From NCBI GenBank assembly GCA_036927565.1, contig JAYESD010000002.1, positions 73,965,735-74,029,734 on the forward strand: a stretch of DNA of 64,000 nucleotides, read 5' to 3'. The notes below the pieces were generated by a model that was not told where the DNA came from, made no database searches, and worked only from the letters and a program-made list of their open reading frames with translations. Source of the stretch: Tuctoria greenei. Its lineage: Eukaryota > Streptophyta > Magnoliopsida > Poales > Poaceae. The position numbers were made by a program, and so were the translations under genes. Positions 12,001 through 23,039 of the stretch are shown here, piece after piece. Positions within the stretch are counted from its first letter, which is position 1; each line of letters starts with the position of its first letter.

Positions 12001-12845
12001 TTCGTGCAAGATCACCAGCCGAATTGAAGATGCAGGTCGTATCGTATGCTAGAGCTGAAGGGATAGCTATGGATTGGTCAGTCCAACCCAAAAGAGGACG
12101 CATGCAGTACCTTGCTGGACAATGCATAGTCGTTGAAAGCCGAGAGAGAGAGAGAGACAGATTCCCAGAAGCGGCCAGGCTCCAATGAAATGATGCACGA
12201 CATCTCTAGAGGAAAAGCCACGTTTTTTGTTTGAACAGACCGAATCACAGGAATGGAACTTGTTTTACAAGACGACGCTTTCACTGTGCAAGTCTTTCTA
12301 GTTGTTTATCCCGTAGAAAACAAAGCAGAAATAACTAGCAGAGTGATGAATTACAAACAATGCGCTAAAAATCGAACTAATCAGTGTCAAACGCAATAAA
12401 ACGGAGGAAGTAATAGTCTAAATAGAAAAGTGGATGAAAAAAACAGTGAGGAGGTTGCATTCAACTGCATGCATCGGTATTATTTGACGGTGGAAAAAAA
12501 TCCGAAACGGTTGTCCTGCATTCCCTGATCATGAAAATATCGACAAGAAACACACTCTTCCATTGATCTTCGCAAGTGCAATGGCCCCGTAGAATCCATC
12601 CATATATGGCAGCAAGGGACAGTCATTTGCTAACCAAACACGACAATCAAAGGAGGATGCATGCCCCACTCCCCACCCCACCAAAATCTAGAGCGAGGAA
12701 GCAAGAATTAATTAACAACATGGGCACGAGGAGGAAGAAATTCTAGAAAGCAAATGGAAAAAACAAAATCTAGCAATCCCTAAGGATCAAATTCTACAAA
12801 ATGCTGACAGGAAAATGAAGAAGAAATAATTAAACAGGGATCAAG
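9094..12845. other. Long host intergenic region downstream of the BED zinc-finger gene
   Basis: About 3.7 kb with no ORF that looks coding: short ORFs occur on both strands with no recognisable domain. Visible items are a (GGTT)n microsatellite near 9290-9312, an AG-repeat near 12145-12158, and a short inverted-repeat relic at about 10445-10545. The last part must hold the 3' untranslated region of the minus-strand gene ending at 12846. Confidence 0.5.
10445..10545. mobile_element. Short MITE relic, possibly Stowaway-like
   Basis: The left arm around CTAAAATTATTTGGCAC is roughly the inverted complement of the right arm around GACAAATAATTTTGG, separated by an AT-rich centre. The length and sequence style resemble grass Stowaway-type MITEs, but clean termini and a TSD cannot be established. 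Confidence 0.4.
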
Positions 12846-15257
12846 TTACACTGATGAGGGTTCCACACTGCCAGGCTCATCATCATCGTCGTCTTCTTCT
12901 TCAGCGAGTAGTAATTCTGCGCCCTTCTCATCATAACTTGAGAAGCCCCTCCTGTGTAGCTTCGAATTAGCAGCGACGAAGACCAACCGGTGAGCTCGAT
13001 CAATGCCACCACTTCCCGAGCGCCCGGGAGCCGAGAGCCAGCGCGCCATTGAAGGTGCGCACCTGAATCCCCTGGAGGTCGCGTGGAGGAAGATGAGCCG
13101 CACAGCTACCTTGCCCAGCGATCTGAGCTCGCTCAGGCACGTCTCCCACACAAGCCTGCTGCTCTGCTTGTTGGCGACCTTCATCTTCCCCGTGGACGGA
13201 TCGGGCTCCCTCACCTGCACAGCTTGCGCGTACAATGGGTCCAGCCCGTCCGACCGCCATTTCATCAGCTCCATCAGAGCGAGGTGCGCCTCCTCGCGCG
13301 ACACCATTCTGGTGATGAGCCTGTCCACGTCCTTCTCCTGTTCAGGCGTCAAGCACTTGAATGGAGGAAGGTAACGACCGCTGGCGTCCTTGACGAGGTA
13401 GAGAGGGTCCAGGACGAACGCTGCGGACCAGGCTGGGTGGTAATTTTTTCGGAACCTTTTCTCGACTATCATCAGAGCACTGCCTTCATCCATCTTAAAT
13501 TTACGACACCAATCTCTAACCTTGCGACGCAGTTCCTCCCAGAGTGGCAAGCATTGCCCCACGAGAGGCCGATCCGCCTCCATCTCCTTCACCATGTCCA
13601 TGATCAGCTTCACCAGCGAATACACAGCCTCGACCTCTGTCCAGAAATCCTCATTCTGCACTATCTCCCCCATCTCACCCGCGACGTGGTCATCGATGCA
13701 CACCAGCTTGTAGGACTCCGACGTCACGGTGAGCCGGAGAGAATGTGCGGAGGCCCGAATGTCCTCTAGCATCTCAAAGGCTGCCATGAAGGTGCTGTTA
13801 AATGGCACATGTGCGACGCGAAGGAGCGAAGCGTGCCCGCGCTCCTCGATTTGATACCTGTGCAGCAGGGACCGCGCCGCCTGCTTGGAATTGAAGTAGG
13901 CAGCAAGCTTGGCGGTTTTTGCCGTGATAGAGCGGAAGATCAGGAGCTCCCGCGCAAAGTCCCGCACCAAACGGGTGAAGCCATGGATTTGGCAAGACAG
14001 GTTCACCATCCAACGGTGCTTGTTCTCGAGATCACGCAGGGCCTTTGATTTGAAGCGGTCGGCGACGATGCCGGCGCAACGGTGGATGTCGTTGGAGGAG
14101 CCAGCGGCAGACACAGAGGCCACGGAATCGAGCAACAGCTCCGCGGCGTAGTCCGACGGCGCCGCGGCCGGCATCGGCACAGCACGGTGGAACACGGACG
14201 TGCCATTAGGGAGGTTGACGGAGAGAGTGGCCACCTGTTCCCGCCACCCGTCGGCCGCGAGCTGGAAGAAGAGCGCGTCGCGTACACGTGCGGCGGCGTC
14301 GGCTCGGGCCTGGGCAAAGCGCGCGTCGAGACGCGGCCCTGCGAGGTCGGCGCGCTGCAGGTCCGGCAGCCCGACCTGGCGCAAGAAGGCCCGGAGCTTG
14401 GGATGGCTGGCGGCGGAGAGCGAGACGCCGCCGGACGACTCGAGGAACCAGTCGGCGAGCAGGGCGAGCGCGGCGTCGGCCTGCGGTTTGGGCATCATCG
14501 CGCCCGGCGACGCCTTGGGTGACTTGAGCCGCTTCACGCTGTCCTGTAGCATGGCAAGCGCGCCGAGATCCTGCTTGCCGCCGGAGAGCACGAGCGCCGA
14601 CTGCTGATGCTGCTGCGGCGGCGCTGGCAACGCGGGCAGCGCCGGGGAGTAGACCGACGACGGCTCGACGACGACGAGGTGGTGATGGTGGGATACGGTC
14701 TCCGCGGCCGTGTACGCCGGCGGCATGGAGTGTCGCTTGCGGCTGCCTGAGTGGCGGTGGTGGCGTTGCTGCTGCTGTAGGTGGTGGTGCGGGTTGGAGT
14801 GGTGGTGGCGCGGCGAGGATGGCGCAATGGACGAGATGGGGACAGGGGACGACGCCGTGAAGTTGGACGGCAGCATCTGCGGCGGTGGCGTCTGCTGGGA
14901 GCCGGACGCGGCCGCGGCGCCCGGCGGCGGCGGCGGCACGGAGAAGTTGGGGCAGCTGCCGCGCTTGAGGTGCTCTGACGCCGTCCGCGAGGGGTTGGAG
15001 GCGGAGAAGACGGCAGAGCAGAGGGCGCAGCGGAGCTTGACGGCCTTGGGCGCCATGCCGGTGTCGGCGGGCGGGGTGAGGACGGGCTCGAGGTGCGCCC
15101 AGTACCAGGCGCCCTTGCCCTTGACCGCCTTGGCCCGGACGGTGAGGAGGCCCTCGTAGCGCTTCTGTGCCGCCCGCGCCGCCGCCTCCTCGGCGCCCAT
15201 TGGCGTCGGCGCCATCGACGGCTGGTCCTCATTGGCCGCCGCCGCTGTCGACGACAT
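12846..15257 (-). CDS. BED-type zinc-finger, hAT-derived (domesticated) host protein
   Basis: Single-exon gene of about 803 residues. I chose the ATG at 15255-15257 because the upstream open frame has no ATG. A conserved N-terminal block is followed by CALC...H-x4-C, a BED-like zinc finger with NPSRTASEHLKRG. A low-complexity His/Gln/Ser/Pro linker follows, then a long helical region that reads like a hAT-transposase RNase H-like fold and ends in an FVLDPLYL block. The tail is acidic (EEEDDDDDE). I recall similar single-exon proteins as conserved genes in Arabidopsis and grasses, which suggests domestication. Expected role: nuclear DNA-binding protein, function unknown. The complete 2.4-kb frame among decayed elements implies selection. 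GC content is very high at the 5' end, typical of grass genes. Confidence 0.85.
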   Translation of the reverse strand: MSSTAAAANEDQPSMAPTPMGAEEAAARAAQKRYEGLLTVRAKAVKGKGAWYWAHLEPVLTPPADTGMAPKAVKLRCALCSAVFSASNPSRTASEHLKRGSCPNFSVPPPPPGAAAASGSQQTPPPQMLPSNFTASSPVPISSIAPSSPRHHHSNPHHHLQQQQRHHRHSGSRKRHSMPPAYTAAETVSHHHHLVVVEPSSVYSPALPALPAPPQQHQQSALVLSGGKQDLGALAMLQDSVKRLKSPKASPGAMMPKPQADAALALLADWFLESSGGVSLSAASHPKLRAFLRQVGLPDLQRADLAGPRLDARFAQARADAAARVRDALFFQLAADGWREQVATLSVNLPNGTSVFHRAVPMPAAAPSDYAAELLLDSVASVSAAGSSNDIHRCAGIVADRFKSKALRDLENKHRWMVNLSCQIHGFTRLVRDFARELLIFRSITAKTAKLAAYFNSKQAARSLLHRYQIEERGHASLLRVAHVPFNSTFMAAFEMLEDIRASAHSLRLTVTSESYKLVCIDDHVAGEMGEIVQNEDFWTEVEAVYSLVKLIMDMVKEMEADRPLVGQCLPLWEELRRKVRDWCRKFKMDEGSALMIVEKRFRKNYHPAWSAAFVLDPLYLVKDASGRYLPPFKCLTPEQEKDVDRLITRMVSREEAHLALMELMKWRSDGLDPLYAQAVQVREPDPSTGKMKVANKQSSRLVWETCLSELRSLGKVAVRLIFLHATSRGFRCAPSMARWLSAPGRSGSGGIDRAHRLVFVAANSKLHRRGFSSYDEKGAELLLAEEEDDDDDEPGSVEPSSV

Positions 15258-16541
15258 GCCGACCGCCGCGCCGCCCAAGACGGAAGGTACGAACCAACCA
15301 ACCAGGCAACGATCGATGAAACGACCGAGCGATCGCGGCGGACCGCAGGAGGAGGAGGAAAAAAATAACCGCCTTTCCGCTCACCAAACTGCCAATCCAA
15401 TCTGGCGGTGGCGGCGCAGAAATCCTGAGCGCCGGGGACTAATGCGGTCAAACCCCGGCGAACGGCGATCGGCCCGGCGCATTGGACATCGGCCGCGGGG
15501 GGCCGTCCGGGGATGCCCCGGGGGGAGATGGTATTTCGTGGAGGTTTGGGGGGTTTAGAAAGGAAGTAGATTTGGGAGAGAAAACAATGCAAGAGACCAA
15601 GAAACCTTCCACGAGCCCGGAAAAAAAAAGTGTTTGATATGGACAAAACGGAAGGTCACCCTCTCCACACCAGGCCAGAGGAAGAGGAGATGAACAATTG
15701 AGAATAGTCTCTACTCTCTCTCTCTCCTCCGCTTCTTCCAATATACTACCAATCTGATACAATAATCTTTTCTCTCCAAATGATCTTTGTCCTCTTATAG
15801 TAGGCCTTGTTGACTGCCTTCTTCCCTCTCCTGGCTTGCCTGGTGTCGATGTGTACACAACCACAAAATCTGGAGCTTTCTGTGGCAGCTTATAATTATG
15901 ATGCACTACTAAGTATAGCTCGGTGATGAGAAACAAGGATTTGTTCACGAGTGCGGGACGGGAAACTGGAAAGCGACGGCAGTGGTAGAGACTGCTGCTG
16001 CTGGTAGGCAGGGAGGAGGAGGCGCTGATGGGTGATGGAGACGACGGATGGAGACGGAACCAAGGGAGGAGAAGAAGTGGGGAGGGCAAGCTAGGAATTT
16101 ATGGAAGCGAAGCTATGAAACGCTGCTCTCCTCTCTCTCTCTCTTTCTTCTCTGGTCTTCGGACAGCAGGGCTGACTGGCCCCATCCCCACAACAGCAGC
16201 AACACAACGCCGCAAGAAAGAGGAAGGCCTCTGCCCCATTTGTTTAAGCTAAAGAAAAGGGGAGATTTTTTGTACAGGTACAACACTACTATATAACTAT
16301 TCTCTTCGAATTTAAAATTATTATTATTAAAATAAAAATTTTAGTATTAAAAAGACGTTATTATTGTTGCGGTAAAAATAGTTCGGTGTTAGATTGGAAC
16401 CCACACACACACCGTGTTCGGTTTTCAAGGTTCGGTTCTACGACAATTTTAGCAGCCATTCATGTTTTGCTTCGGCTGTTTGTTCCATTTCAAAGGAAAG
16501 AATTATTATTGCCATGATATTTTTTTGTTTGAGCAGTAGTA
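15258..16541 (-). promoter_or_regulatory. Leader and probable promoter of the BED/hAT-derived gene
   Basis: The sequence upstream of the start codon (reading the minus strand) contains CT/AG-rich tracts near 15711-15735 and 16128-16150, common in grass leaders. A TATA-like GTTATATAG lies on the minus strand at about 16289-16297; if used, it gives a leader near 1 kb, possibly with an intron. Long overlapping ORFs on this strand (15448-16089 and the one crossing into the coding region) show no domain and look fortuitous. The start site is not determined. Confidence 0.35.
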
Positions 16542-16777
16542 CTACTTTTGTTTCATTCAAACTCTATTTCTGAAATTGGTCAAAGTCAAATTAACCTTTG
16601 ATCAAGTCTACATAAAAAAGTATTAATTCTTACAACATATAATAAATATGATATGAAAATAAAATTCATAGCGAATTTAATAGTAATAATATAGTGTTAT
16701 AAAAATTAATATTTTTATAAACTTTGTCAAAGTTAGATTAGTTTGAACTAACTCCAAAAATAGAGTTTGGATGGGAG
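16542..16777. mobile_element. Stowaway-like MITE
   Basis: A 236-bp AT-rich element with inverted ends sharing CAAACTCTATTT, the right end reading ...AAATAGAGTTTGGATGGGAG, flanked by TA dinucleotides at 16540-16541 and 16778-16779. Internal blocks of the GGTCAAAGTCAAA kind recur inverted (ACTTTGTCAAAGTTAGATT). A TA target site and this end sequence fit Tc1/mariner Stowaway MITEs. It lies just upstream of the putative promoter of the BED/hAT-derived gene. Confidence 0.75.
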
Positions 16778-16779
16778 TA

Positions 16780-18307
16780 ATTCTCCATTCACGTAAAATT
16801 CTGGCAAAAATAGAGGGTACTGTAGTAGCATCACAGATTTAGCAGGGGTATGTCTGATGATGAGGCGATCTAGGGCGCGACTGGGGTCTCGGAGTCAGCA
16901 ATGGCGTTCGGGCCTAGTCATTGATTTAGTCATTTAGCCATGCACGAACGAGTTACTCCATTTTCTTCTCTTTATTTCGCATGTGGATCGGTCTAGCACT
17001 AGCAGAACGCGGCCGGAAGGCAGGCTGGCTACCTTATTCCAGGGTTTTCGTTGCGTGTCCAACGTGCTGGACGAGTAAGTTGGTCGAATTCCTCCTCTCG
17101 ACTGTTCCAAGGACAGACTCACAGACACCGTCGACAATGCGACGCGCCTCGTACTGTACACCGCGGTTTCCAGTACATAAAGGAGTCGTTCGTTCCACAT
17201 GCAAACCGAACGACCCCTTGACCTGCTGCTGCTCCTCCTCCTCCTCCTCTTTAGCTTAGTGACCCATGGTATCGTACACGCATACGTCCATGCGTTAAAT
17301 ACGTGAGACGTACAGTACGTAGCTACTACTAATTTACTACCCATGCAGCAGGTTACAGGGACCGTGTATCGGCCGGCAAAGGAAGTCTTTGTTTCCTTTT
17401 CATTCTCTCGTCTGGTCTCCTACTTTGAAAAATAAATTCCATTTTAGGGTCATGGATGAGGCGTACATATACCCCGTAAATGACAGTGAATAATGGCGCC
17501 TATGAATGCACCAGTGAATAATGGTGGACATCCCGAGTCTGTTTGAACAGCTTGGAGGACAAAGCCCAGCCGGCTGCGCCGTACAACTGTAACCCGTCAT
17601 ACTAAATTCATGTCCAACGAGTTCACCGCACCACGTGGGAAAAGCCTGACTCAGTGACTCCGAATACCAACGATAAAACGGTTAACTTGACAACTTTGAT
17701 ACAATAACACATATAGTTTGTAGTTTTGTTAATTCTATTCCTGATGACAAAAAAATAGGAGACAGTTCAAATCACCATGGCTTGAACCACGATTTTGGTA
17801 GCTGGTAAGACCCCCACCCTTCATGCGGCGCATGTTCTCTCCCACACGATATGCATGTGATGTTTCCAAGGGCCATCTTGTTATGTCAAAAAGTATTCTA
17901 GGGCCTTTTTGTATCGTAGGGGTTGAACTCCTTGCACTCATGTTTTGTACTGGTACTCTACGAATATAAATAAAAATCTGTCTCGCGACCCACGCAGGCA
18001 GAGAGTGTACGGATCACTATGGCTAGAGCCTTAAACAAACATCTTAAAGGGGCCAAGCAATACCACAATGATGCACATGTGGAATTTTTTCTTCTGAAAC
18101 TTGCTGTTATGTTGGTCTGGTGCTGCAATTAGAAAAAGTTTTAGATTTATTTTCCAAATATCCATCTTGGTTCCCCACAAGATATTCCCCAGCCACAAAT
18201 GGGTGGTACCCTGTGTCCATTTATCTATATAATCCTGGCCCTCCAGAAATGAATGAACCAAGAACCCTGCCAACTCCACTCCATGTACGGTACAACTAGT
18301 GTAAAGT
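16780..18307. other. Host intergenic DNA left of the nested retroelement cluster
   Basis: No convincing gene. A (CTC)n/(CTG)n microsatellite lies near 17224-17253. Short ORFs on both strands (for example 16934-17344 minus and 18031-18279 minus) show no recognisable domain. Confidence 0.45.
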
Positions 18308-18357
18308 AGACATCCGCACCAGTTTCCTCAAAAACTTACGCTTACTCTATATATTTT
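18308..18357. mobile_element. Left arm of a MITE-like palindrome split by element E1
   Basis: The sequence from AGACATCCGCACCAG through ACTCTATATAT, continued after E1 at 61999-62056 (CAGTTTTC, CT-repeat, CTAAATTTCCAGTAA), is roughly the reverse complement of 62131-62244. E1 therefore seems to have landed in the left arm of a palindromic MITE. Termini and TSD are not resolved. Confidence 0.5.
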
Positions 18358-19286
18358 TGTCGAAGTGTTCTTGTGACACTTCCCACAAACCTGCTATAGG
18401 AGCAGTCCGCAGAGGTTCTTGGTCGGCAGGGCTTAGTCCTCTATCGAGAAATTGTGCATATGAGAGTTGTGAGACTGTGGTTTTTACGTAGCTCGGGGCG
18501 CAAGAGCGTAAAATCCTACTCCACGGTGAGGTTGTATTGCTGGTATGTAGTGTGTGAATGCGTAGATTGGGGGATCAGAGGAGGCCTCTAAGTCGGTGGA
18601 TGTCTGGTCCTTTTATAGTCCAAGGACGGACAACTTACAAGTGGGTCCCGAGACCCAACAGTTAGCCCCGGGGTGATATTATCTTGTACAAGATCTAAGA
18701 CTTCTTGCGTACGCTGCCTCTGACCTTACCTTGAAGACTTGTTGTCTTGCCACATCGGTCGCCAGTGGCTAGGCGTAGTCGCTGACGGTGGCAGGGGGTG
18801 TCCCGTCCGTCTGTGTTGTCGCTGTAAGCTACCCACTTGGTAGCGTGGGGTAGCCCTGCGGTGCCATCACTACGATGTATCTGGATGCAGCGGTACCTGA
18901 TAGGGACGCAAGTTGCGCCGCACCCATGCGTCTGGGAAAGGCGCGTGTCTTCAATGCGTGAGTAGACAGAGCACACCGCTCTTAACTCTCGCAACCTACC
19001 GCTCATAGAGAGAATTATTGGCCACGTGGTGAGTCCGGAGCCCACCTTTGAGGAGAGGCGGGGTCCGGCTCCGCGGGACACGTGGCAGGTCTGGAGGCCA
19101 CCTCTTAGAAGAGATGGGGCTCGGCTCCGCGTGACACGTGGCAGGTATGGAGCCCACATCTGAGGAGAGACGAGGTCCGGCTCCGCGAAACACGTGGCAG
19201 CATCGGAGCTCGTGTCTACGGGGGAGGCAAGGTCCTTGGCCGTTTTATCTTGTGTGCGGGGGCACCCGGTACTGACGACATCGACA
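18358..19286 (-). repeat. E1 left (3') LTR
   Basis: 929 bp, TGTCGAAGTG...ATCGACA. It aligns throughout with 45151-45434 and 61361-61993 and is uninterrupted, so it shows the empty site of the CACTA-2 insertion: ACAAGTGGGTCCC at about 18638-18650. Three tandem blocks of about 60 bp, each with a 'gagccca...cacgtggcagg' pattern, lie near 19025-19205. The 353-residue minus-strand ORF crossing this LTR has no domain and is taken as chance. Confidence 0.85.
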
Positions 19287-21652
19287 GTGGCCCTCGGGCC
19301 CACCTCGGGGGAGGCAACGATCCTGTAGGTGGGGCCTTTATCTTGTATTATAGAAGAGATGCCAGCGGGGCCCCTTGGGGGGCACCGAAGCTCGGAGAAG
19401 TGACGCCGGCAGCCCCCTTGGGGGGCGCCAAAGCTCGGAGAAGTGACATTGGCGACCCCCTTGGGAGGCGCCGAGGTCTGGAGAAGTGACGCCGGTGGCC
19501 CCCTTAGGAGGCGCCACAACTCAGAGAAGTGACGCTGGCGGCCCCCTAGGGAGGCGCAGGGGCTCGGAGAAGTGACACTGGCGGCCCCCTTGGGGGGCAC
19601 CGGAGCTCGAAGAAGCAACATCGACGGCCCCCTTAGGAGGCGTCGGAGCTCGAAAAAGCGTCGACAGCGCCGGCGGCCCCCTTGGGGGGTGCCGGAGCTA
19701 GGAGAAGTGACGCTGGTGGAACCATTAGGGGGCGTCAGAGCTCGTAGAAGCATCAACGGTGCCTAACAGGGACGTGTAGAACGTCGACGACGGGCTCCCT
19801 GTATGTCGTGCACACGATAGACAAAAAGTAATTTCGCTCATCGGTCACCACTTCCATGCTCTTTAGTTTCATTATGGCTCGCGATCCTTAGCTAAGATAT
19901 GGGGAATGGGTAATTCGATACGACAACATTCAGGGTATGGTCACGGCCTTGCTCAGGGCATGAGTTGTCTGGACCCCTGTACTCAGATGTTAGCACTGGA
20001 AAGCAAGGTGCACATGCTTAGAGTACGGAACCAAGCTAAGCAGGCTGCACACCCTAGACCTCCAGCTCGGCATTAGCCTTTAAGAGGTGAGAACCATTCG
20101 ACACCATAAACCCCGAGCAAGAAAAGGACCATCGGACCCCAAACACATTGCAGGTATCTCATGCGGGTATGCCTTTAGCAGGATAGCACAACTCCAACTA
20201 GGACAAGACAGGAGAAATGTAACCGGACATATGGGAGACGATATGCGAAAGTAAGCAAAAAAATTAAAGCATAATGTAAATAATTTTGGTCGTCGATCTT
20301 TACCTTCCTGCTCTTTAGTTTTGTTACGCCTTACGGTCCTAAGCTGAGGAGCGGGGCTTTGGTAATTCAGTGCGTTACAATTCGGGGCCCGATTCCCGCC
20401 TTATTCGGGGTGTGAGCCGTATGGCCTCCAGTACTTAGGCGCAATGCTGGGAAGCAGGGTGTGCATGCTTAGGTTACAGAACCAAGATAAGCGAGCTACA
20501 CACCCTAGACTTCGGCTTGGCGTAGACCTTTTGTGGGGAGACCGTCTGGCGACACAGGACCCCAAACAAGGGGGCAACCGAGAGATCCTAGACACATTGC
20601 AGGTACCTCAAGCAGGCCCGCCTACAACAGTATTGCGTAACTCCACTAAGCACGAGACAGGGAGAGAGTGATGAGCATACAACAGAGAATATGCGAGAAC
20701 GAGCATGATTTGATGATCATTTAATTAATGCGTAATTAAATGAACATAAACAGAGCATATGGAAAGACAATTATTCTTCTAACTTGGTAATCATAGGAGG
20801 AGGCGGATTTTACAAGAAGGCAACGACCCGCTCCGGATGATAAGGGAGGAAAAATGTACAGGCTTAGAGTACGGAACCAAGCTAAGTAGGCTGAACACCC
20901 TGGGTCGGACCCACCAGAGCTTAGTTGCTTCGAGCACTGCTCCTATACGCTATGTCACCCTTTTCAGAAAAAGGAAAAACTATCCTATCACTATGCCCAG
21001 GGGTGAAGCTTACTGAAGTGGCGTTGGGGCGACAAAATGTACATGCCGAGGGTGCAGACCAGACTAAGCAGGCTGCACACTCTGGACCTCCCACCGTGCC
21101 AAGAGTAAAACTTAAAGCGGTAACACCAGGGAAGCAAAGTGTACATGCTTAGGGTGCAGGACCAGACTAAGCATGTTGTACACTCTGGACCTCTCACATG
21201 ATTATACCTTACCGTAACGTCTTGGTGACATCGTTGTCGTCGTGGTGGCGAGAAACCGCTTGACGTCCTACCCATGACACCCCTTTAGAGGCCCCCTGGT
21301 CGGTGTGCCCAACTAGTTGGGCACACCTACCACTTAGTCGCACGATGTCGGTGGCGGGCCCCCGGGAGAGCCCGGAAACTTTGATAGTTGACACCGGTGT
21401 TCAACCTGGGTGGTGCGGGAGCTGGATGCTCTGACGGCGCCCACCATCAACGCTAAGAAACGTTGACGGCGGGCCCCTTGGAAGGTGTCAGAGTTGGATG
21501 CTCCGACGTCGTCCACCACCGATGTGTAGAACTTCGACGGCAGACCCCTAGTGTACAGGTTACCACAAGAGAACCCTATTAGCAACAAGAGCGAGACAGG
21601 AGAGTGTACTCATGAATCAGCGCTTGTTACTGTCTTCGACGTGCTGGGATGC
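19287..21652 (-). other. E1 internal non-coding region, proximal part
   Basis: No gene. It starts with the purine-rich tract (on the minus strand) next to the LTR, followed by the 43-bp tandem array and then several dispersed copies of a block of about 60 bp reading like GCTTAGGGTGCAGGACCAGA (near 20010, 20465, 20855, 21045 and 21145). It ends at the GATGC target site of E2. GC-rich low-complexity ORFs here are not coding. Confidence 0.65.
19352..19752. repeat. 43-bp tandem repeat array in E1
   Basis: About nine units of roughly 43 bp with the pattern AGTGACGCCGGC, then GGCCCCCTTGGG, then GAGCTCGGAGA. Units differ from each other at many positions and one is longer. The period is not a multiple of three, so the array is not a repeated protein. 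Confidence 0.88.
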
Positions 21653-22501
21653 TGTCGGAGTCTGATTCTGGCAATTCTCCCGGCACTACTGTTAGTAGAC
21701 CGCGGAGTTTCTTAGTTCGGTTAGGGCGCATGGAGATTCTGGACAATATGGCGATTTGACACGAGGATTTACGTGGTTCGAGCCGCCTGAGCGTAATATC
21801 CTACTCCACGGGTGTGTGTTGTTGTTGTATTGAGCGTCTGAGCGCTTGTGTGTGAGATCAGCGTGTCTGGATGTCTCTCCTGTGTATCGCTCGACCAGTC
21901 CTTTTATAGTACAAGGACTGATCGTTACATCATCAACTTGGCCCGACATGTGGCCCTGGCGGTTACTGATGCTTAATACACAGTTAATGTACTTAATTCC
22001 CCTTAACAGCGTGGTAACGTGCCTTGATAGCGGCGTTACTGGTATTAAGGGTCCTCTGATCGTGTGTCATTAAGATAGCATTAATGACACATAATCAGGT
22101 CTTGGAGTCTTCAATGTTCCTTGAAGGTCCGAGCCGTTGGAGGTCCACCAATCTGCCTGTTGGGGTTGAAGGTCCGGCGGTTGGACGTGTGGCAGCTCCG
22201 GAGCTTACTGCCTTGGACGAGTAGGTCCGGTGCTGTTGTACATGTGTCGGTACCAGAGCTTCCCTCTGTCGGGGGTTAGGTTTGGGGGTGCCACACAGGT
22301 ATCTAGTCCGGAGCTTTCCCATGTATGGAATGTAGCTCCGGTTTTATGATACACGTGGCAGCATTGGGACTAGCCATATGAGGGAGGCAGGTCCGGTTTC
22401 GAGTGACACGTGGGGCCTTCGGAGGTCTTCAACTCAGATAGGTGGAGTTCCTTTGAACTTTTTGCAGTTCCAAGTGGTATCCGGTATGCAGGGTACCGAC
22501 A
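21653..22501 (-). repeat. E2 left (3') LTR
   Basis: 849 bp, TGTCGGAGTC...GGTACCGACA on the plus strand. A TATA box (TATAAAAGG on the minus strand) lies near 21900-21910. Next to it, 22502-22520 is the complement of a purine-rich tract (GGGCCCTGGGGGCCAC), the polypurine tract. Confidence 0.92.
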
Positions 22502-23039
22502 GTGGCCCCCAGGGCCCACCTCTGGGACATACCTTTTGGATTAAGTCATTCTGCTGGAGGTGGGTCCATCTTTTGATTTCTGCGCCGTGTCTTCAAGGGT
22601 TTTTGGATGTGCCATTGAGGTGGTGGTTCGCAGTTAAACCATCGCCGCGTGGCATCTTCAGGATGCGGCAGGTGATATCTGCGCGTGCGGATCTCACGCA
22701 ATTGAAGGTCGCTGGTTCCCAATACGAAAACCGTATCGGTTCCACGCGCCCTGTTAGGCCGCCACCCTCGGGTTTCCCGCCTCTCATCATGACAACTGTT
22801 CGCCTGGGGTAAGGACCTCGACTTGATCGTCTGGGTGGCCCTGGGCCCCCTTGTCATTGGCAGGGTGAAATTTTTGAACAGTATTCTTGGCCCTTCTGCG
22901 GTTTCCATCCAAGCGTTGCGGGGGCTTACTTAAGAGGGAAAGCGCGCACCGTTTTGGGATTCCTTACACCTTCATTTGAACTTGCGCTCGAATCCTCCAA
23001 ACTTTTGCTTGCTTTTTCTCTCTCGCCCCGCGTGCTGCG

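Noticed and set aside
14534..15646. 370-residue minus-strand ORF overlapping the BED/hAT-derived gene
   Set aside because: Arg/Ser/Pro-rich translation typical of an off-frame read through a GC-rich exon. The other frame has the conserved zinc finger.
15448..16089. 213-residue minus-strand ORF upstream of the host gene
   Set aside because: Low-complexity, no domain, lies in the likely leader or promoter. An upstream ORF cannot be excluded but is not supported.
18695..19756. 353-residue minus-strand ORF with a repeating sequence
   Set aside because: It spans the E1 LTR edge, the purine tract and the 43-bp array, has no domain, and the array period is not a multiple of three. It is a chance GC-rich ORF.
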